From: Cylindrodendrum hubeiense
Lineage: Eukaryota; Ascomycota; Sordariomycetes; Hypocreales; Nectriaceae
Direction: 5' to 3'
Length of the DNA stretch: 64,000 bases
Assembly (NCBI GenBank): GCA_014621425.1
Contig: JAANBB010000051.1
Span: 62,001 to 126,000 of the forward strand
The notes under the pieces were generated by a model. It made no database searches. It saw nothing but the letters and a program-made list of their open reading frames with translations, and was not told the DNA's origin. This document shows positions 11,704 to 23,467 of the stretch, one piece after another. A program made the translations under genes and the position numbers. Numbering within the stretch: the stretch's first letter is position 1; each line of letters opens with the position of its first letter.

Positions 11704-13649
11704 ATGGGGTTTTACGAGACGTGCAAAGCCTGGGCATTCTGGATATTAGTATTCGTGTCCGCCGTTCAAGCCGTCAGTGTTAGCGGCAATGGCATTCAGT
11801 ATCTGGGTATCCAGAATAAAACCTCAGGGTATGACGCTCATCCTTACCACCAATGTAGGACATTAATAACCAACAGTCTGTGTCCAGAATCAATGCCTAC
11901 CGCGGCATCAGATACGCTCAAGCCCCCGTTGGAGATTTGCGGTGGAAGGCACCTGCACCTATCAAGTACGAGAAAACATCAAAAAATACAGTCATCAATG
12001 CCACAGTAGCTGGTCCTGCATGCTACCAAAGCACAGCAGGCTGGCGCACTCAGGCAAATGTGACTCTCATTCAAGATGAAGACTGCCTACTGCTCGACAT
12101 CCAGACACCAAGTAATCCAAACTCGAAGAAGCTGCCCGTTTTGGTCCTGATACATGGTGGAGGTAAGTTTACTCCGAAACTTTTCAATCGCACTACCACG
12201 CATCTCCAAAAAAAACAGGAATTGACTGAGCCTAGGATATTTGGCTGGCAGCACACAATTTACTTCAGGTGACAGCCTTGTACATCAGTCGAATGGGTCA
12301 ATGATCTTTGTTTCTCTTCAATATCGCCTAGGAGCTCTCGGATTCCTCGCTGGAGATGACATTGATCAAGATGGGACATCAAATGCTGGCCTTCTCGATC
12401 AACGCGCCGCCCTGGAATGGATACGTTCCAACATTAAATACTTTGGAGGCGACCCTTCCAAGATCACCATCACAGGCAGTAGCGCTGGTGGAAGCTCTGT
12501 CACGATGCAGATGATCATGTACGGGGGCTCTAAGAATCCTCCGTTTCAAGCAGCTATTCCAGGTATGAACTATTTTACGACATTGAGACAACGTAATATA
12601 TTTTGCTAACTCAGAAAAGAATTCCCCTGGTGGACCCCGATTTACGAAACTGAGTGGGTGAATCAACAATATGCTGGATTCCTTGACGCCGCAAATTGTT
12701 CATCTCTTCGCTGCCTACGAAATCTGCCCATAGCGGATATCCAGGCTGCTACTCGCGCGTCTACTGTCACTGCGTACCTTGCAAAACAGTATGCCTATGG
12801 AACCTTCTATTGGGGCCCAGTAATTGATGGGAATATAATCCGAGCAAATCCTGAAGAAGAATTTCGTGATGGCCATATCACCAAGGTTCCTGTTCTGGTA
12901 GATCGAAACTTTGATGAAGGGTTTATCTTCTCAAACACCTCTGTCAAAGGGGAAGATGAGGTGGTTTCGGATTTTGCAGCCTTGTGGCATGATAGCAATG
13001 GCTATTTTGCGGATATTGCTTTGGCTCTGTATCCCGAGTCAAAGTATAATACGTCGCACCTGGACGACCTGCCCGTTTACCAGCTTTTGAAAGAAGCAGG
13101 TGCGATAACAGATACCATTACTAACTCCTTCATCCGACGGTCAGCACTCTTTGGAGATGCTCTTGTCAGTTGCCCGACCACATATATAGCCCAGGCAGTA
13201 GCTGAAGTCGGCATGCCTGCGTATAAACTGGTATTCAACTCTGGATATCAGTTTCATTCAGCAACCGGATATTTTATATACAGCAACTATACTAATGGTA
13301 CGTTTATATGTCTATCCATGACATTAAAAAAGCAGAATGACTAATTATATTGGTACCTGTAGCTGATGGGTCTCGAACGACCCAGGGCGCATCGATCCCC
13401 GGCAATGCGACATTGGCAACATTAGTGCGCAACTACCTCATATCGTTCACCCTCTTTCAAGATCCCAACACGCTAGAAGTCGACGACATATCCGCTCCTA
13501 CATGGCCCAAGTATAGCCCCGAGAAGCCGGAAATAATGTATTTGTCGGATTCGGGGATCCAAGTGAGGGATGACCAAGATGTTTCTCAAAGATGCCAATT
13601 TTTACGAATGGGGCGTGGAAATAACCTTGGCATTTGGCCCCAATGGTGA
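11704..13649 (+). CDS. secreted type-B carboxylesterase/lipase
   Basis: Five exons, 11704-11828, 11888-12162, 12236-12562, 12620-13297 and 13363-13649, give 563 residues. The protein starts with a hydrophobic signal peptide (about 23 residues ending in SAVQA). Landmarks are GINAYRGIRYAQAPVGDLRW around the first splice (typical of the family), the oxyanion-hole HGGG at the second splice, and the nucleophile elbow GSSAGG with Ser216. Probable catalytic Glu342 lies in FDEGF and His455 in FHSATG. All four introns have GT donors; the second is GTAAGT. Several Asn-X-Ser/Thr sites agree with secretion. Fungal members hydrolyse lipid, cholesteryl or aromatic esters. The last 30 residues are less sure, since the C-terminus varies in this family. 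Confidence 0.88.
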
Positions 13650-13951
13650 TTTGTTGGATATCTGTCTCAAACATATTTGGAAATGTGTGGATTAAATAAC
13701 TTGATCCTTCATTTTGTTGTTTCCGTACATCTTATTCCTAGAACCCACTATGTGCTGTGGAATAGGCCTCTCTGAGATGTACCTGAATGATCTTCACCCA
13801 AACCCTCGTACAATACAGCACACACCCGGTTTATCTATCTATCTGAATTCATTACAATAGACACATATGATATGAACATGGACAAGGGAATTTTGCACGT
13901 CCAATATGGAAAGGCAAGGCAAGGTTAGGATGGGGTAGGGGTGAGCGACCG
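13650..13951. other. convergent intergenic region
   Basis: Short spacer between the 3' ends of the carboxylesterase and the transporter gene on the opposite strand. It contains nothing I can identify beyond 3' UTR-like AT-rich sequence. Confidence 0.5.
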
Positions 13952-15522
13952 TTAGACCTTTTGAGATGCGTCGCCCTGAACCTGTACCCACAGCGAAGCT
14001 GGTCCCCAGATCCACAACCCAAGAATAACCAGGACCAGAATGGCGACATTGGTAAGAATTCTCAGTCTCGCAGGGTTGTTATGACGGAAGTGACCAAGCT
14101 GTAGCCGTGCGTCCTTCGCAAGAGACTGCATTTTCTCAGATCCGAGTCTGTAATATACGAGTCCTACCAGGGCGATCGAGTACCCAAAAAATTGCTGACC
14201 GGTTACAGGGTCACGGAATATGACCATGGAAGCGACAACAAGCAAGATATCCTTCAGAACACCCGACATGGTCAAGACGACGGCCGAAGTCTGGCCAATC
14301 TGTAGGGCAGTTAGCGATGTAGGGTACATTTGGGCGGAGAGCAGCGTACCAGGAGCACAACCGACACATTGAGCAAGAAAGCCACGATGGCGTTGGCTAT
14401 AAGCGTATAGATGCCTAGTGAGTGGATGTCACCCATTGTAATCCTTGGGATCTCGATGAATAATGTAAACAGCCCATTAGTCACGGCGCATGCTGGAGCA
14501 TAGTAGTAGAGCGAGACCAAAGGGTCCATCTTGAACTCGGCCGAGCTGAGTAGTCGCTGAACCATGACAAGGCGTAACGCCTCAAAGAGGATACCACACA
14601 CTTGGTCTACCAATCGTACGTTAGATCGCCTGGCAAGTTACCCCGAAATTCATGGGAACCTACAAATAAAGCCGGTCAGATCAAATTTGATCTCGCCGAA
14701 TGAGGCAATGATGATGCCCACGACAATCACAGACACATTCCCGAGAACCCGGAAATTGGGTGGGGCGATTCGGAACGCCCAAGTGGCTAGTAATGTCGCG
14801 ACAGCATTGGTAGCCTAGCGGAAGTTAGCCAAGTTGGCCTATTTAGGGTGTCATATATACATACCTTGAGCATTTGGATGAAGGATACACTCAGGTAGAG
14901 GTATGCCATATTGCCACAGATCAGGCTAAAGCTGAACAGGATACCAATTGGTACAATGGACCGACTGTGCGAATAGCAACCCATCAGCAATTCAGCGTCT
15001 ATGACGGTATTTTTTGAGGGCTAAGCAAGCGGTTCCTCCCGTCGATTGCTCACCCGTATATGCTCGCGCTCATGGGCACCTTGTGCCGCGAGTCTAGTGT
15101 CTTGGTGAATCGGGCCATTATCTGGGTCGTTATAGTGGCAAACACCATGTGCCAGGTAGTCAAGAACAATGCTAGGCGTCGGAATCAGTGGGTGCTCGGC
15201 GGGGCTCGTCTGGAGATGGGATGCGGCTCACGGAAGTCTGGCGTTTTCACGGGGTTAGCTGTGGTACTCTAGGCAATCAAGGGGAGCCAGCTTACCAAAC
15301 TTGGCGGTTGCAAGAACCCATTTATTGAAGAGGATGACGCTGGAGCTCAAGAAGATCCATAATCTAGCCACGCGTGAGCATGTCTTCAGTGGCTGGCTGG
15401 GGAGGGCCGGCGCACGCAATGTAGAAAGCTGGGTGCAGCCCACCGCTGGGTTTACTAGGAGCACCCGCGGTGCCGCTCTCCAGCTTTCGGTCTGCGTCTG
15501 ACGACGAGCGCTTGGGTGCCAT
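13952..15522 (-). CDS. triose-phosphate/nucleotide-sugar transporter family (TPT, SLC35E-like) membrane protein
   Basis: Eight exons on the minus strand: 15522-15416, 15363-15296, 15237-15232, 15171-15054, 14964-14865, 14814-14664, 14606-14350 and 14299-13952, 384 residues. Splicing gives the family's landmark run: HPAFYIALWIFLSSSVILFNKW, then LTTWHM, then VPIGILFSFSLICGNMAYL, then LSVSFIQMLK, and the C-terminal VLKDILLVVASM and FFGYSIALVGLVYY helices. About ten membrane spans are expected, in Golgi or ER. Family members exchange phosphorylated sugars or nucleotide sugars; the substrate is unknown here. Exon 3 is a 6-nt microexon inferred because it restores the conserved F-P between KF and LTTW; skipping it also keeps the frame. 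Confidence 0.85.
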
Positions 15523-16467
15523 ATCGCGCGGCGGTTGCAGTGAGGCGCTGGTGTCGCTGATGTCGCTCGTGGGGTTCGTGGGGTTCGTGGGGCTCGTGGG
15601 CCGGACGGTTGCGTGTGTGTGTGATGAAAGAAGGAGAAAATACGGGTGACAAGACGTGCGTAGATGCGACGTAGACGTACCTGGTGCTTGGTACTTGTTG
15701 CTTGGTACTCGGCCAACATGGGATGGCTCAGCACAGCGTTACCAGGTACACATGTATATATAGAAACACGCGGTTGGCCATGTGAAACAGGCCCACGGCT
15801 GGCCAATGCCCGAATCCACCTGTCAATTGGACTTGATACGAAGTAGACGAAGTAGCGGCCATGTACAATGACTGCAGCGTTCGGCGCTCATCTACACCGC
15901 GATACCCTGCGCCGTCAAACGGCTGCCCCACTCTTAACACCGCTCTATCACCGGATTCTCCCCTAATTATGTGCCCCTTTCATCTTAGCCTCGTCTTGTC
16001 AATTTCGTCCTTTACCGTTACCGAGAGATAGGTGAGGAAAACCCACTGTGGCGGTAGATAGGATGGCAGCGTGCCTCACTGGTTACGTGACAAACTGTCC
16101 ACGCGTCACACAATTCATACCTATCAGTTGGTGGAAATTTAAATCCAGGCCTAACTGCCGAGGACCCCCATCAGGGTTACAAGGCAGCGGAGACAGAAGC
16201 TGGAACGAGCGCCAGCATCGAGTTTCCCACCACTCTTTCAAAACCTACTTAGCTTAGTAGGCCTCGCTACAAAGAGCAAAAAGCTGGAGCAGAAAAATAT
16301 GCGTTGCTACGATTAGACAGACAACGTCAATGAATAGGTGAATAGTCTCAAATCGCGACAGGCTAACTTTGTCAAGTAGGAGAGAATGATCTTGGGCGTG
16401 CACGGGCGGAAAGCGTGTGATTTGACCAAATCCCAGAGGTAGTCGGTACAGTAGGAGTGATATAAGA
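15523..16467. other. promoter region of the TPT transporter and downstream spacer of the MFS gene
   Basis: Contains a 9-bp tandem repeat at 15569-15600 and a TATA-like TATATATA at 15755-15762, both upstream of the TPT start on the minus strand. No gene recognised. A 183-codon minus frame (15255-15806) overlaps the TPT 5' end but is Pro/Arg/Thr-rich because of the tandem repeat and is not supported. Confidence 0.5.
15569..15600. repeat. 9-bp tandem repeat (3.5 copies)
   Basis: Units at 15569-15577, 15578-15586 and 15587-15595 read GTGGGGTTC, GTGGGGTTC and GTGGGGCTC, followed by a partial GTGGG. It lies about 50-80 bp upstream of the TPT start codon, in the probable 5' UTR. Confidence 0.85.
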
Positions 16468-18075
16468 CTAATTGATGTATCTGAACTGTGGGTGAAGATG
16501 GCCAAGAGTAGCAACTTTATCACCTGAAGCTTGTAGCCGGTAGTCGCGGAAACCTTGCTCACGCTTTGCGTTCTCCCGCTTCTGGTATACCACAAGTAAC
16601 AGAGAAGCAACAATCACAGAGGCGGCGGTAGCTGTGTTCAACGCGTTCCCGATACGGTAGCCTGTACTGGCGTCGGTACTGATATAGCTCCATGTAGCGG
16701 TAATAGACCCTGGGGGGGTCAGTCGCGGTCTGTTAACGAACACAAGGGCGTCAACTTACCGATATTGGCAAGGCCTGAAACAGCGCCATTTGCAACATTG
16801 CGTACGGTATCTGGGGCAGCATTTGCAAGCGTCCACCCGAGTACCAATGTCCCGAAGCTATATCCACCCGCTGTGTTGATGAAAATTGCAGCATACCGAG
16901 CTTGGGGATTTGTCGAGGCTAACCAAATGGAATAGCCTACAACATTCATTGTCGCACACCCTGCAATAGCAATGCCGTGTTGGCGCGTCTTCATGGTGAT
17001 ATATGCTACCCCAAGCCCGAACACCATGCCCACTAGTGGTGGCGCTGCCGACAGTAGTTGGATCTCAATTGTAGACCGATCTGGGTAATTAAGGCGTAGG
17101 ATGGTGGCAGTGAAGATAGACAGACCCTGCACAGTAATCTGGTCGCAAATGTAAATCCAGGCGCCAACAATCACATTAATGTTGAGCACACCACGTCTAA
17201 CCAGTGACCATGAGATTTTTTCCTTATGTTCTTGAATGTCCGGTTGATCAAAGAACAAGCGCGCCATTGCAAGGGAACGTTCCTCGTCGTTGAATATTCG
17301 TGTTTGAGACGGATCAGCAGGAAATAGGTACAGCGAAATCACGCCCACGCCCGCTGTGATAATGCTGAATTGTCTTGTGAGCAATGGGGCAAAATGGAGA
17401 AACGGGGGGTAGAGGCAAGACTAACCCTTCAACTAAGAAGATGTTCCGCCACGAAGTAATACTTCCGATTCTTTCCAGAGAGAGTAAGCCAGAGGCGAGC
17501 AAACCACCAAAACCACCAGCCAGCCCTGCAGCGGCAAGCATGAAAAAAGATACGCGAGTGGTCACTTCGCCACGGCGATAATACCGTGATATAACATAAC
17601 TAAGTCCTGGAAACTGGAAAGCCTCGGTCAGACCGAGTAGTATCCGAACAGCGTAGAACCCGGCTTCATTCTTGATAAAGGCCGTGCATAGAGTGACGAG
17701 ACCAAACGCTATGCAACTCATCGGTAGGATGATAAAGCCAAATTTCTTGACACTCAGTGAGGCTGGGATATCGGCAAAAAGATAAATGGCGTAGTAGAGG
17801 CAGGCGCCGATGTTGAAGCCATATTTGCCGAGTCCCAGGTCTTCCTCCATGCCGGCCACCTTTGCGTTTCCCAAATTTGTCCTGTCGAGGAAGGTCAAGA
17901 AATACATGAGAAAAACCATAGGCAGTACTCGCAGATCTTGCTTTCGGACCAGTTTAGCTTCAGCCACTGGATCAATGACAAATTCGTGGGAAGCTTTTGC
18001 GCTAGCATGGCCATTTTGCAGTGCTGTGACTCCGTTGATGATTTCCATCTCCGATGTGTCGGGGATTTTGCTCAT
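16468..18075 (-). CDS. MFS transporter, allantoate permease (Dal5/anion:cation symporter) family
   Basis: Three exons on the minus strand, 18075-17426, 17364-16760 and 16709-16468, give 498 residues. The N-terminal cytoplasmic tail is followed by VLPMVFLMYFLTFLDRTNLGNAKV, the first span and loop typical of the ACS/allantoate permease family. The segment RILLGLTEAFQFPGLSYVISRYYRR is the family signature after span 4. A SWRNIFLVEG segment ends exon 1 and WTLANAAPDTVRNVANGAVSG lies near span 10. Twelve spans are expected in the plasma membrane. Relatives carry allantoate, nicotinate, pantothenate or other organic anions with protons. Introns have GTTAGT and GTAAGT donors. The substrate is not predictable. 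Three spaced repeats lie upstream. Confidence 0.9.
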
Positions 18076-18150
18076 TTTGGTTAATCAATACGAGTAAATA
18101 TGTGGATGAGAGATTTGTCCGGAGCCTTTTAACTCCCCTTCAGCATTCCT

Positions 18151-18156
18151 TTTATA
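18151..18156 (-). promoter_or_regulatory. TATA-like element of the MFS transporter
   Basis: TATAAA read on the minus strand, about 76 bp upstream of the start codon at 18075. Confidence 0.4.
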
Positions 18157-19182
18157 ATCTACAACTTCGCATCAACCAGATAAGGTGACCAGAGATAAAG
18201 TGAGTAGGGTAGCACTGTATACGGGTCGGATTCGATTAAATTTCGGAAACGGGCTGGGATGTTGGCAGTGAGATGTCGGCTATGTACGGGGATGTCGGCT
18301 ACGGACTGGTATGTCGGCTAAGGGCAATGCCAAGTAGATAAGAAGATGGTAAATACCATTCCTTATCATTGCCAAATTCACAGAAAGCTGTATCGTGATG
18401 CTGGCTTGTCTTAAATAGAGAAGGCAAAACCAACCCCCCCAGGCATATGCGCTTCTCCAAAGTCCATTAAAATCCAAGTCAAATTATGAGGGGAATTCTA
18501 AACTTAAAATAAAGTTAAATAATAGACTATTCAATCGTGGGCGTTGAAACGGTGTGGGGAAATATCTAGCGCGTGTTGAGATAATGCTTATCATCAGTGT
18601 TCTAATTATATTACAGACCGTGTCTTAAATTAAATGCCGCATAATAGAGATGGAGGGCGTGTGGAGCTCTGGTGTTTTTAGGGCCTGCACTTTTCAGGGT
18701 CGTCTTGTGTTAGGACTAGGCTCTTCAGATATCTCGCAGCATTTAAATATGACGGAAATTAGAATTGGGCAATTGTCCTAGGTAATTTCAGCGGCTTTTC
18801 CCTTGGCCACGATGAGCGAAGAGGGAGTCAAAGTTCAGTGGGGCTCTGTATCTCTCTCTTCTAGCTCTCTAGACTATGGGAAATACGACTATGTGTGTCC
18901 TTCGCTAGCGTGTACTGTTGCTCCATGGCAGGGGAGGAAACCAATGAAGTTGATTTTGGCAGCCTGAGTGTCTAGCTGCCCAAAACACGTCGAGCCTCAT
19001 CCCCGAGGAGAGGATTCAACCCATACTGAATTTCTCCACATATATGCTAAGCTTGATTTACGTACCTACTCATTCCTACGTTGTACTGTGCCATCACAAA
19101 TCGAACCTTTCGCAAGGCAGGCTGGTATATATAGCATCAAATCAAATTACAATATAGTATCGGCGGCTAAATTAAACAGGTC
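18157..19182. other. upstream region of the MFS transporter, no gene
   Basis: Holds the three-copy repeat described separately and AT-rich sequence. No open frame with a recognisable product. Confidence 0.5.
18273..18320. repeat. three copies of ATGTCGGCTA at 19-bp spacing
   Basis: The 10-mer ATGTCGGCTA starts at 18273, 18292 and 18311, exactly 19 bp apart, with different sequence between copies. A weaker copy (ATGTTGGCAG) begins at 18259. The array lies about 200-245 bp upstream of the MFS start. Regular spacing of a CGG-containing word near two helical turns suggests protein-binding sites. Confidence 0.6.
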
Positions 19183-20630
19183 TCATGCCATAATCGTCAC
19201 TTCCATGCCCATAGGCCGACCAGATCCCGAGGGATATTCTCCAGTGCCATCTTGGGATGATGTCTCAATTGAGATTCTGATTTCTTGAGTTTTCAAGACC
19301 TTTCCAGACTTGACATCATTCAGCTCCACTTCGCTACCATTATCGTCCTCAGCGCCTTTGTGTGTCGTTCCAGTAATGTGTCGCCAATACGGCCCAGAAC
19401 CTTGGGTGTGGGTTGCGTTTGATCGAGCTGCTCGGGATCCAACACCAGGTAAAGTACCTCTATAATCAGATTTATAATCACTACCGTCAGTGCTAAGGTT
19501 GAGCAAATGCGATATCTTTCTGAGCAACGGACGCAATGCCGTGAGAGCTACAACAATAATGGATACACATAGCTCAGACGAGGCCCATAGATCTGTTCAA
19601 GCATTATTGATAAGAATTAGGCCGTCTTGATGGAGATGAAAAGAGGGAAATTTGAGAAACCACTCACAGTTGCCGAGGCTAGGCCCCACGGTAACCATAT
19701 GGACAAAGCGTCCAATACTGACAATAATCGTGACCACACCTAGGCCCAAGATGATTATAAGTCCGACCCGTTCCCTTCGTCTAGGGAGCTTCAAGTTTCG
19801 CACAAGCGGCCAAGGAAAAACGAGGTCTATTATATTAGTATACCTCGAATGGGTCACAGTTTAGAGGGAGAATAACGTACTCAAAATTTCAGTAGTGAAG
19901 TTGAGTGACCAATGAATCCGCAACATGACAAATGAGTCATGGGCCTTGCAGGCATCAGGGCCAGTAGACCTAGAAAGAATAGAGAGTCAACATATTGATC
20001 TGGGACTGGGTTTTGTCGACGTCGCCCGGTTTAGTAGATTGAGAAGTAGTAAGAACACACCAGTTTGACGAGACATTACTCCCACACCAGAATGTGTTAT
20101 TGAATATAGTAACAAGACAGCTGGCGACCGTAATTGCGGTGATGATGTACAAAACCAACCGCATCTGAGGCTGCGTGCGAGGGACAAGAGAATAGTAAAA
20201 GGCGATGATGCTAAACTTTGGGAAGAACAAGCCGGTGTCGAATAAGTAATCAACGGCGAATCGAACCTACGTCGATGCAATAGTTAGAATCTTTGCCTTG
20301 GGTAGAGATGGAGATGCTTAAGAATGCATACCTTCAATATCGAGACTCCACGAGCACTGTGACTGTCCATGGCATTGGACTGGTAGGCAATGGTATCACA
20401 GACAATCAAGCCTATAGCGGAGCATACTGAAATCAAAAGCCAGCCATCAGACCAGTGAATCCTATCTTTGATCATGAACAGTCGAACGAAGAGACGGGCA
20501 GCAACTAAGATGATGGCTATGGATAACAAGATCCATTCTCCCACCTAGAAAGGTATTAGATGTTCTTGTTTGATGTCCGAACAGGCATCTATGAGGTATA
20601 ACTTACTATTACTGTCGTCGGTGTAGCCAT
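19183..20630 (-). CDS. fungal rhodopsin-domain (PTH11-like) integral membrane protein
   Basis: Six exons on the minus strand: 20630-20607, 20544-20332, 20266-20061, 19969-19881, 19826-19668 and 19592-19183, 366 residues. The order of segments matches the fungal rhodopsin/PTH11-like family: a short N-terminus, EWILLSIAIILVAARLFVRL in span 1, a WSDGWLLISV loop, VDYLFDTGLFFPKFSIIAFYY, a CGSNVSSNW loop before span 5, ACKAHDSFVMLRIHWSLNF, and the ASSELCVSIIVVALTALRPL span near the end. Seven spans are expected. A Ser/Gly-rich cytoplasmic tail of about 110 residues follows. Members act as or resemble orphan receptors at the plasma membrane. Intron 3 (91 nt) is longer than the others and its boundaries rest on the TGG join. 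Confidence 0.83.
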
Positions 20631-22595
20631 ACTAGTGGTTGCATGCCTTGGATGTGGTGTAGTCAGCGCCGCAAAAGATGGAGAGATAAAGTCGTGCCAA
20701 GACCAACATTGAGGGGTGCGGGGTGTGTCCTATTTGCAATCGAGGACATTGACTGTTATGTACATCAAACACGCGGCATCTGCCGGTTAATATCGATGGT
20801 TTACAGGGAGGCGAGTCATGCCGACGCCATGGCTGTCACCAATGTTCATCCTACAAGGGGTCTCGAGCTAACTGAAGTTTGTAAATCAGCTAGAGCTAGA
20901 CATCAATTCTGTGAGCCTACAGAACATTTTTCCGCATGCGTTATTGTCCGTCTAGCCGTATTTAAATCCCAGTGCGGCCTACTGACAATAATCAGGGCGC
21001 CGCCGAGAATTGTTCCATCTCAATCGACGGTATGCTTCTCCATCAGTCCAGCTCGCAAGGTGACATCACCCCACGGAGGCAGGTTTCGAGCAAAATCCAA
21101 GATAAGCCTTTAGATTATGTTCGGCAACGCAGTACCCGGAATGGGGAAGCGGCAACATGGTCCGGAGATGGACGGGAACCCAGATTGTCGCCTTGTAGGC
21201 TGCTCGGCCGAGCATCCCGAGGAGACTTGGTGGCGTCAGGGCCTCCCACGCAACATGCGCCAAGTATTTCAGGAGGTGGAGATTGAGATAGCCCAGCCCT
21301 GCATTGAAGGCCTATCTCCAAAATCCCAGTCTGCGTCCGCCTAAGTTTGGGAATGAGAGCGCTATCATTGGCTTCGGAATCTGCGTGCGACTTCCGCGAA
21401 TGCACTTGCAGGTATCATGGTCAGCTCAGCCTTAAAGCTGGGTCTCCCCGCAGTACATACACTAAGCGAGCAGTAGCTATGTACGCCACCATTGGAACGC
21501 GGATTTGATGTAGCCGTGCTCTTTACATTCTTATCAGACATGCGCGTCGGGAAGCGGCCGCCTTCTACCGCAAGTCCCGAGGCCATGCGAGCCATCCATG
21601 TCCAATGTCGAAATTTGCATATGTGATCTGCATGCCACTGAAGCAAGCCCTATTAATTCCATGGCCCCGTGCTCACCTCGAGTACTCATAATCTGTTATC
21701 ACTGATCCCAGTGATTGTTCCATGTTCTCAGCGGCGAGAACCCTAAAGTGCTTTGCTCCCAATGATGTCTGTAGATCGGCGTTTGGTGGGTCGCATAATC
21801 TTGGAGAACGTATCTATTTTAGAGACGATTCGGCGTTGAACCATTGTTCCAGCTCAAACATAACCATCTAGAACCCATGCGGACCGGCTACTATCGTACA
21901 AAGTCGACCTAAAGCCTTGTGCTCAGTAATAATACCATCGGCACCTAGTATGATAGGCTACTTTCTCTTGAAAATCGAGCGACAGTACCTGTGGGGGAGA
22001 TTAGAAATGATTTTGTGTGTGTGATCAGATAAGATCGTCGATGTTCGGTAATCAGGACGCGGATGGCGATGATGCTGTTCTCGACTCTAGGGTAGGTAAA
22101 TGTTGAAAGGTGACTGACCACAAAGCACTTAAATTGGGTTACGCATCGCAGACATGAAATATTTCTATAATCTTGTCATACAATAGTTCAGTAACTAGAG
22201 GTATAACCATCAGCAGTGTTTTGCGCAACATAACCTGTATTTGGAACGAGTAGTTAATTTGCCGGTATGGTGGTAGCCTGTCGTCACATTGTGCACGCCG
22301 AAACCGTCACCGCGCGCAGAGAGGTCGGATCTCCCAAGCGTTAATAACATTTACAAGGCGGCTTGCTGGCAACTATTCAGCCAGCTCTATTATTGAAAAT
22401 ACCTAACTTATAAAAGATCACACGAGGTGTACGTGCATCACCTGCTGCACAACGCTGGTGGTGAGGGAGATATTGCCTACTGCTCCTACAACGAGGAGTT
22501 TGAAGAGGTTATTTCTAAAAATCACATCTATTCCTCAAATTCCAGCAATTCCATTCATTAATAAACCATGAATACCCCTTTGGAAAACGGTCCCA
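20631..22595. other. long region without a supported gene
   Basis: Nearly 2 kb with several short overlapping open frames (for example 20643-21113 plus, 156 codons) that share sequence with frames on the other strand and have no domain. I see no conserved splice structure, repeat or RNA gene. Confidence 0.45.
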
Positions 22596-23467
22596 TCACG
22601 AGGATCGAATGGCCGCGTGACATTCAGTGCCAATATTAGGCGTCCCCAGCTTCGCAATGGTCTGAGGTTTAGGCTTCAGGTAGCAATCTCCTGCGGCGTA
22701 ACCCTCTGCGGCGATGGTAATATTTGTCCAGAGAGGAATAAATGACACAGCCTGGCAGAGTGTTGAATTGGTTACGCTGTTCGAGTTCCAGGCTGTGCAC
22801 GCCTCCATGCAGCCCTCGAAGTTGCCAGTGAAGAGCGAGAAGAGGAGATCGTTCGGGGCGTCGTGGTTGCAATGAATGGTATACTCGGTTTTATCGTAAA
22901 CTAAAGGCCGGTGAGTTAGCGTTCAAACGCATGCTACTTGGGCTGTTTGAACTTACACTCTGAGATGTAGTTGGTACCGGTGGTCGATTCATCTTCGTCT
23001 GAGCAACCCAGCGTGATATCAGAATAGCTTGTCGATGTTGCCGAAGCGGTAGCGGAGGTTGCGCTCGCGGTTTTGTCTGTCTCCTCTGAAGTGGCAGAGG
23101 CGGTGGCACTCGGCTCAGAAGCGCTGGAAACGGAGACGGTGGCGGCCTTAAGAGCAGCATACGAGGCGCTCAACGCCTGGAGCTTTTGGTTGGCAATGTT
23201 GTAGTTACTCGTAGCAGTTCCAGTCCCAGCTGATAAACCGATGACTAGAACGGACAGAACGGCAATGATGATGGAAAGAATGAGGACCGTTAAGGTGCAT
23301 CCACAGAGAAAGCGTTGCTTGCTTGGGCCTCGCGTTGGATTTGCAGGCGGTGGGTAGTTGAGGGTGTTTTGATAATTTGTCGTAGGGGTCGCACTGGCCG
23401 GAGCGTAACCTGGTTGGTAGTAGGGAGTGTTGCTAGGCTTGATGAAGTTCGATTGCGATTCACTCAT
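22596..23467 (-). CDS. single-span membrane protein with Ser/Thr-rich linker and Cys-rich PAN/apple-like domain
   Basis: Two exons on the minus strand, 23467-22957 and 22900-22596, give 271 residues. A Pro/Tyr/Asn-rich cytoplasmic N-terminus of about 50 residues leads to a hydrophobic span (CTLTVLILSIIIAVLSVLVI). A short helical region and a Ser/Ala/Thr-rich linker follow. The C-terminal part has a spaced-cysteine pattern (CNHDAP, GCMEACTAWN, CQAVSF, GDCYLK) like PAN/apple domains in fungal surface proteins. The intron (56 nt) has a GTAAGT donor and a GCTAAC branch site. A type II topology with the Cys-rich domain outside is inferred. The function is unknown; a role in cell-wall or glycan binding is only a guess. 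Confidence 0.75.

Noticed and set aside
2996..13649. Classical secondary-metabolite gene cluster
   Set aside because: There is no polyketide synthase, NRPS or terpene synthase in this part; regulators, a GST, an O-methyltransferase and an esterase alone fit detoxification as well or better.
15255..15806. 183-codon minus-strand open frame with a Pro/Arg/Thr-rich repeat
   Set aside because: It overlaps the first two exons of the TPT transporter in a different frame, and its repeats come from a 9-bp DNA tandem repeat upstream of the true start.
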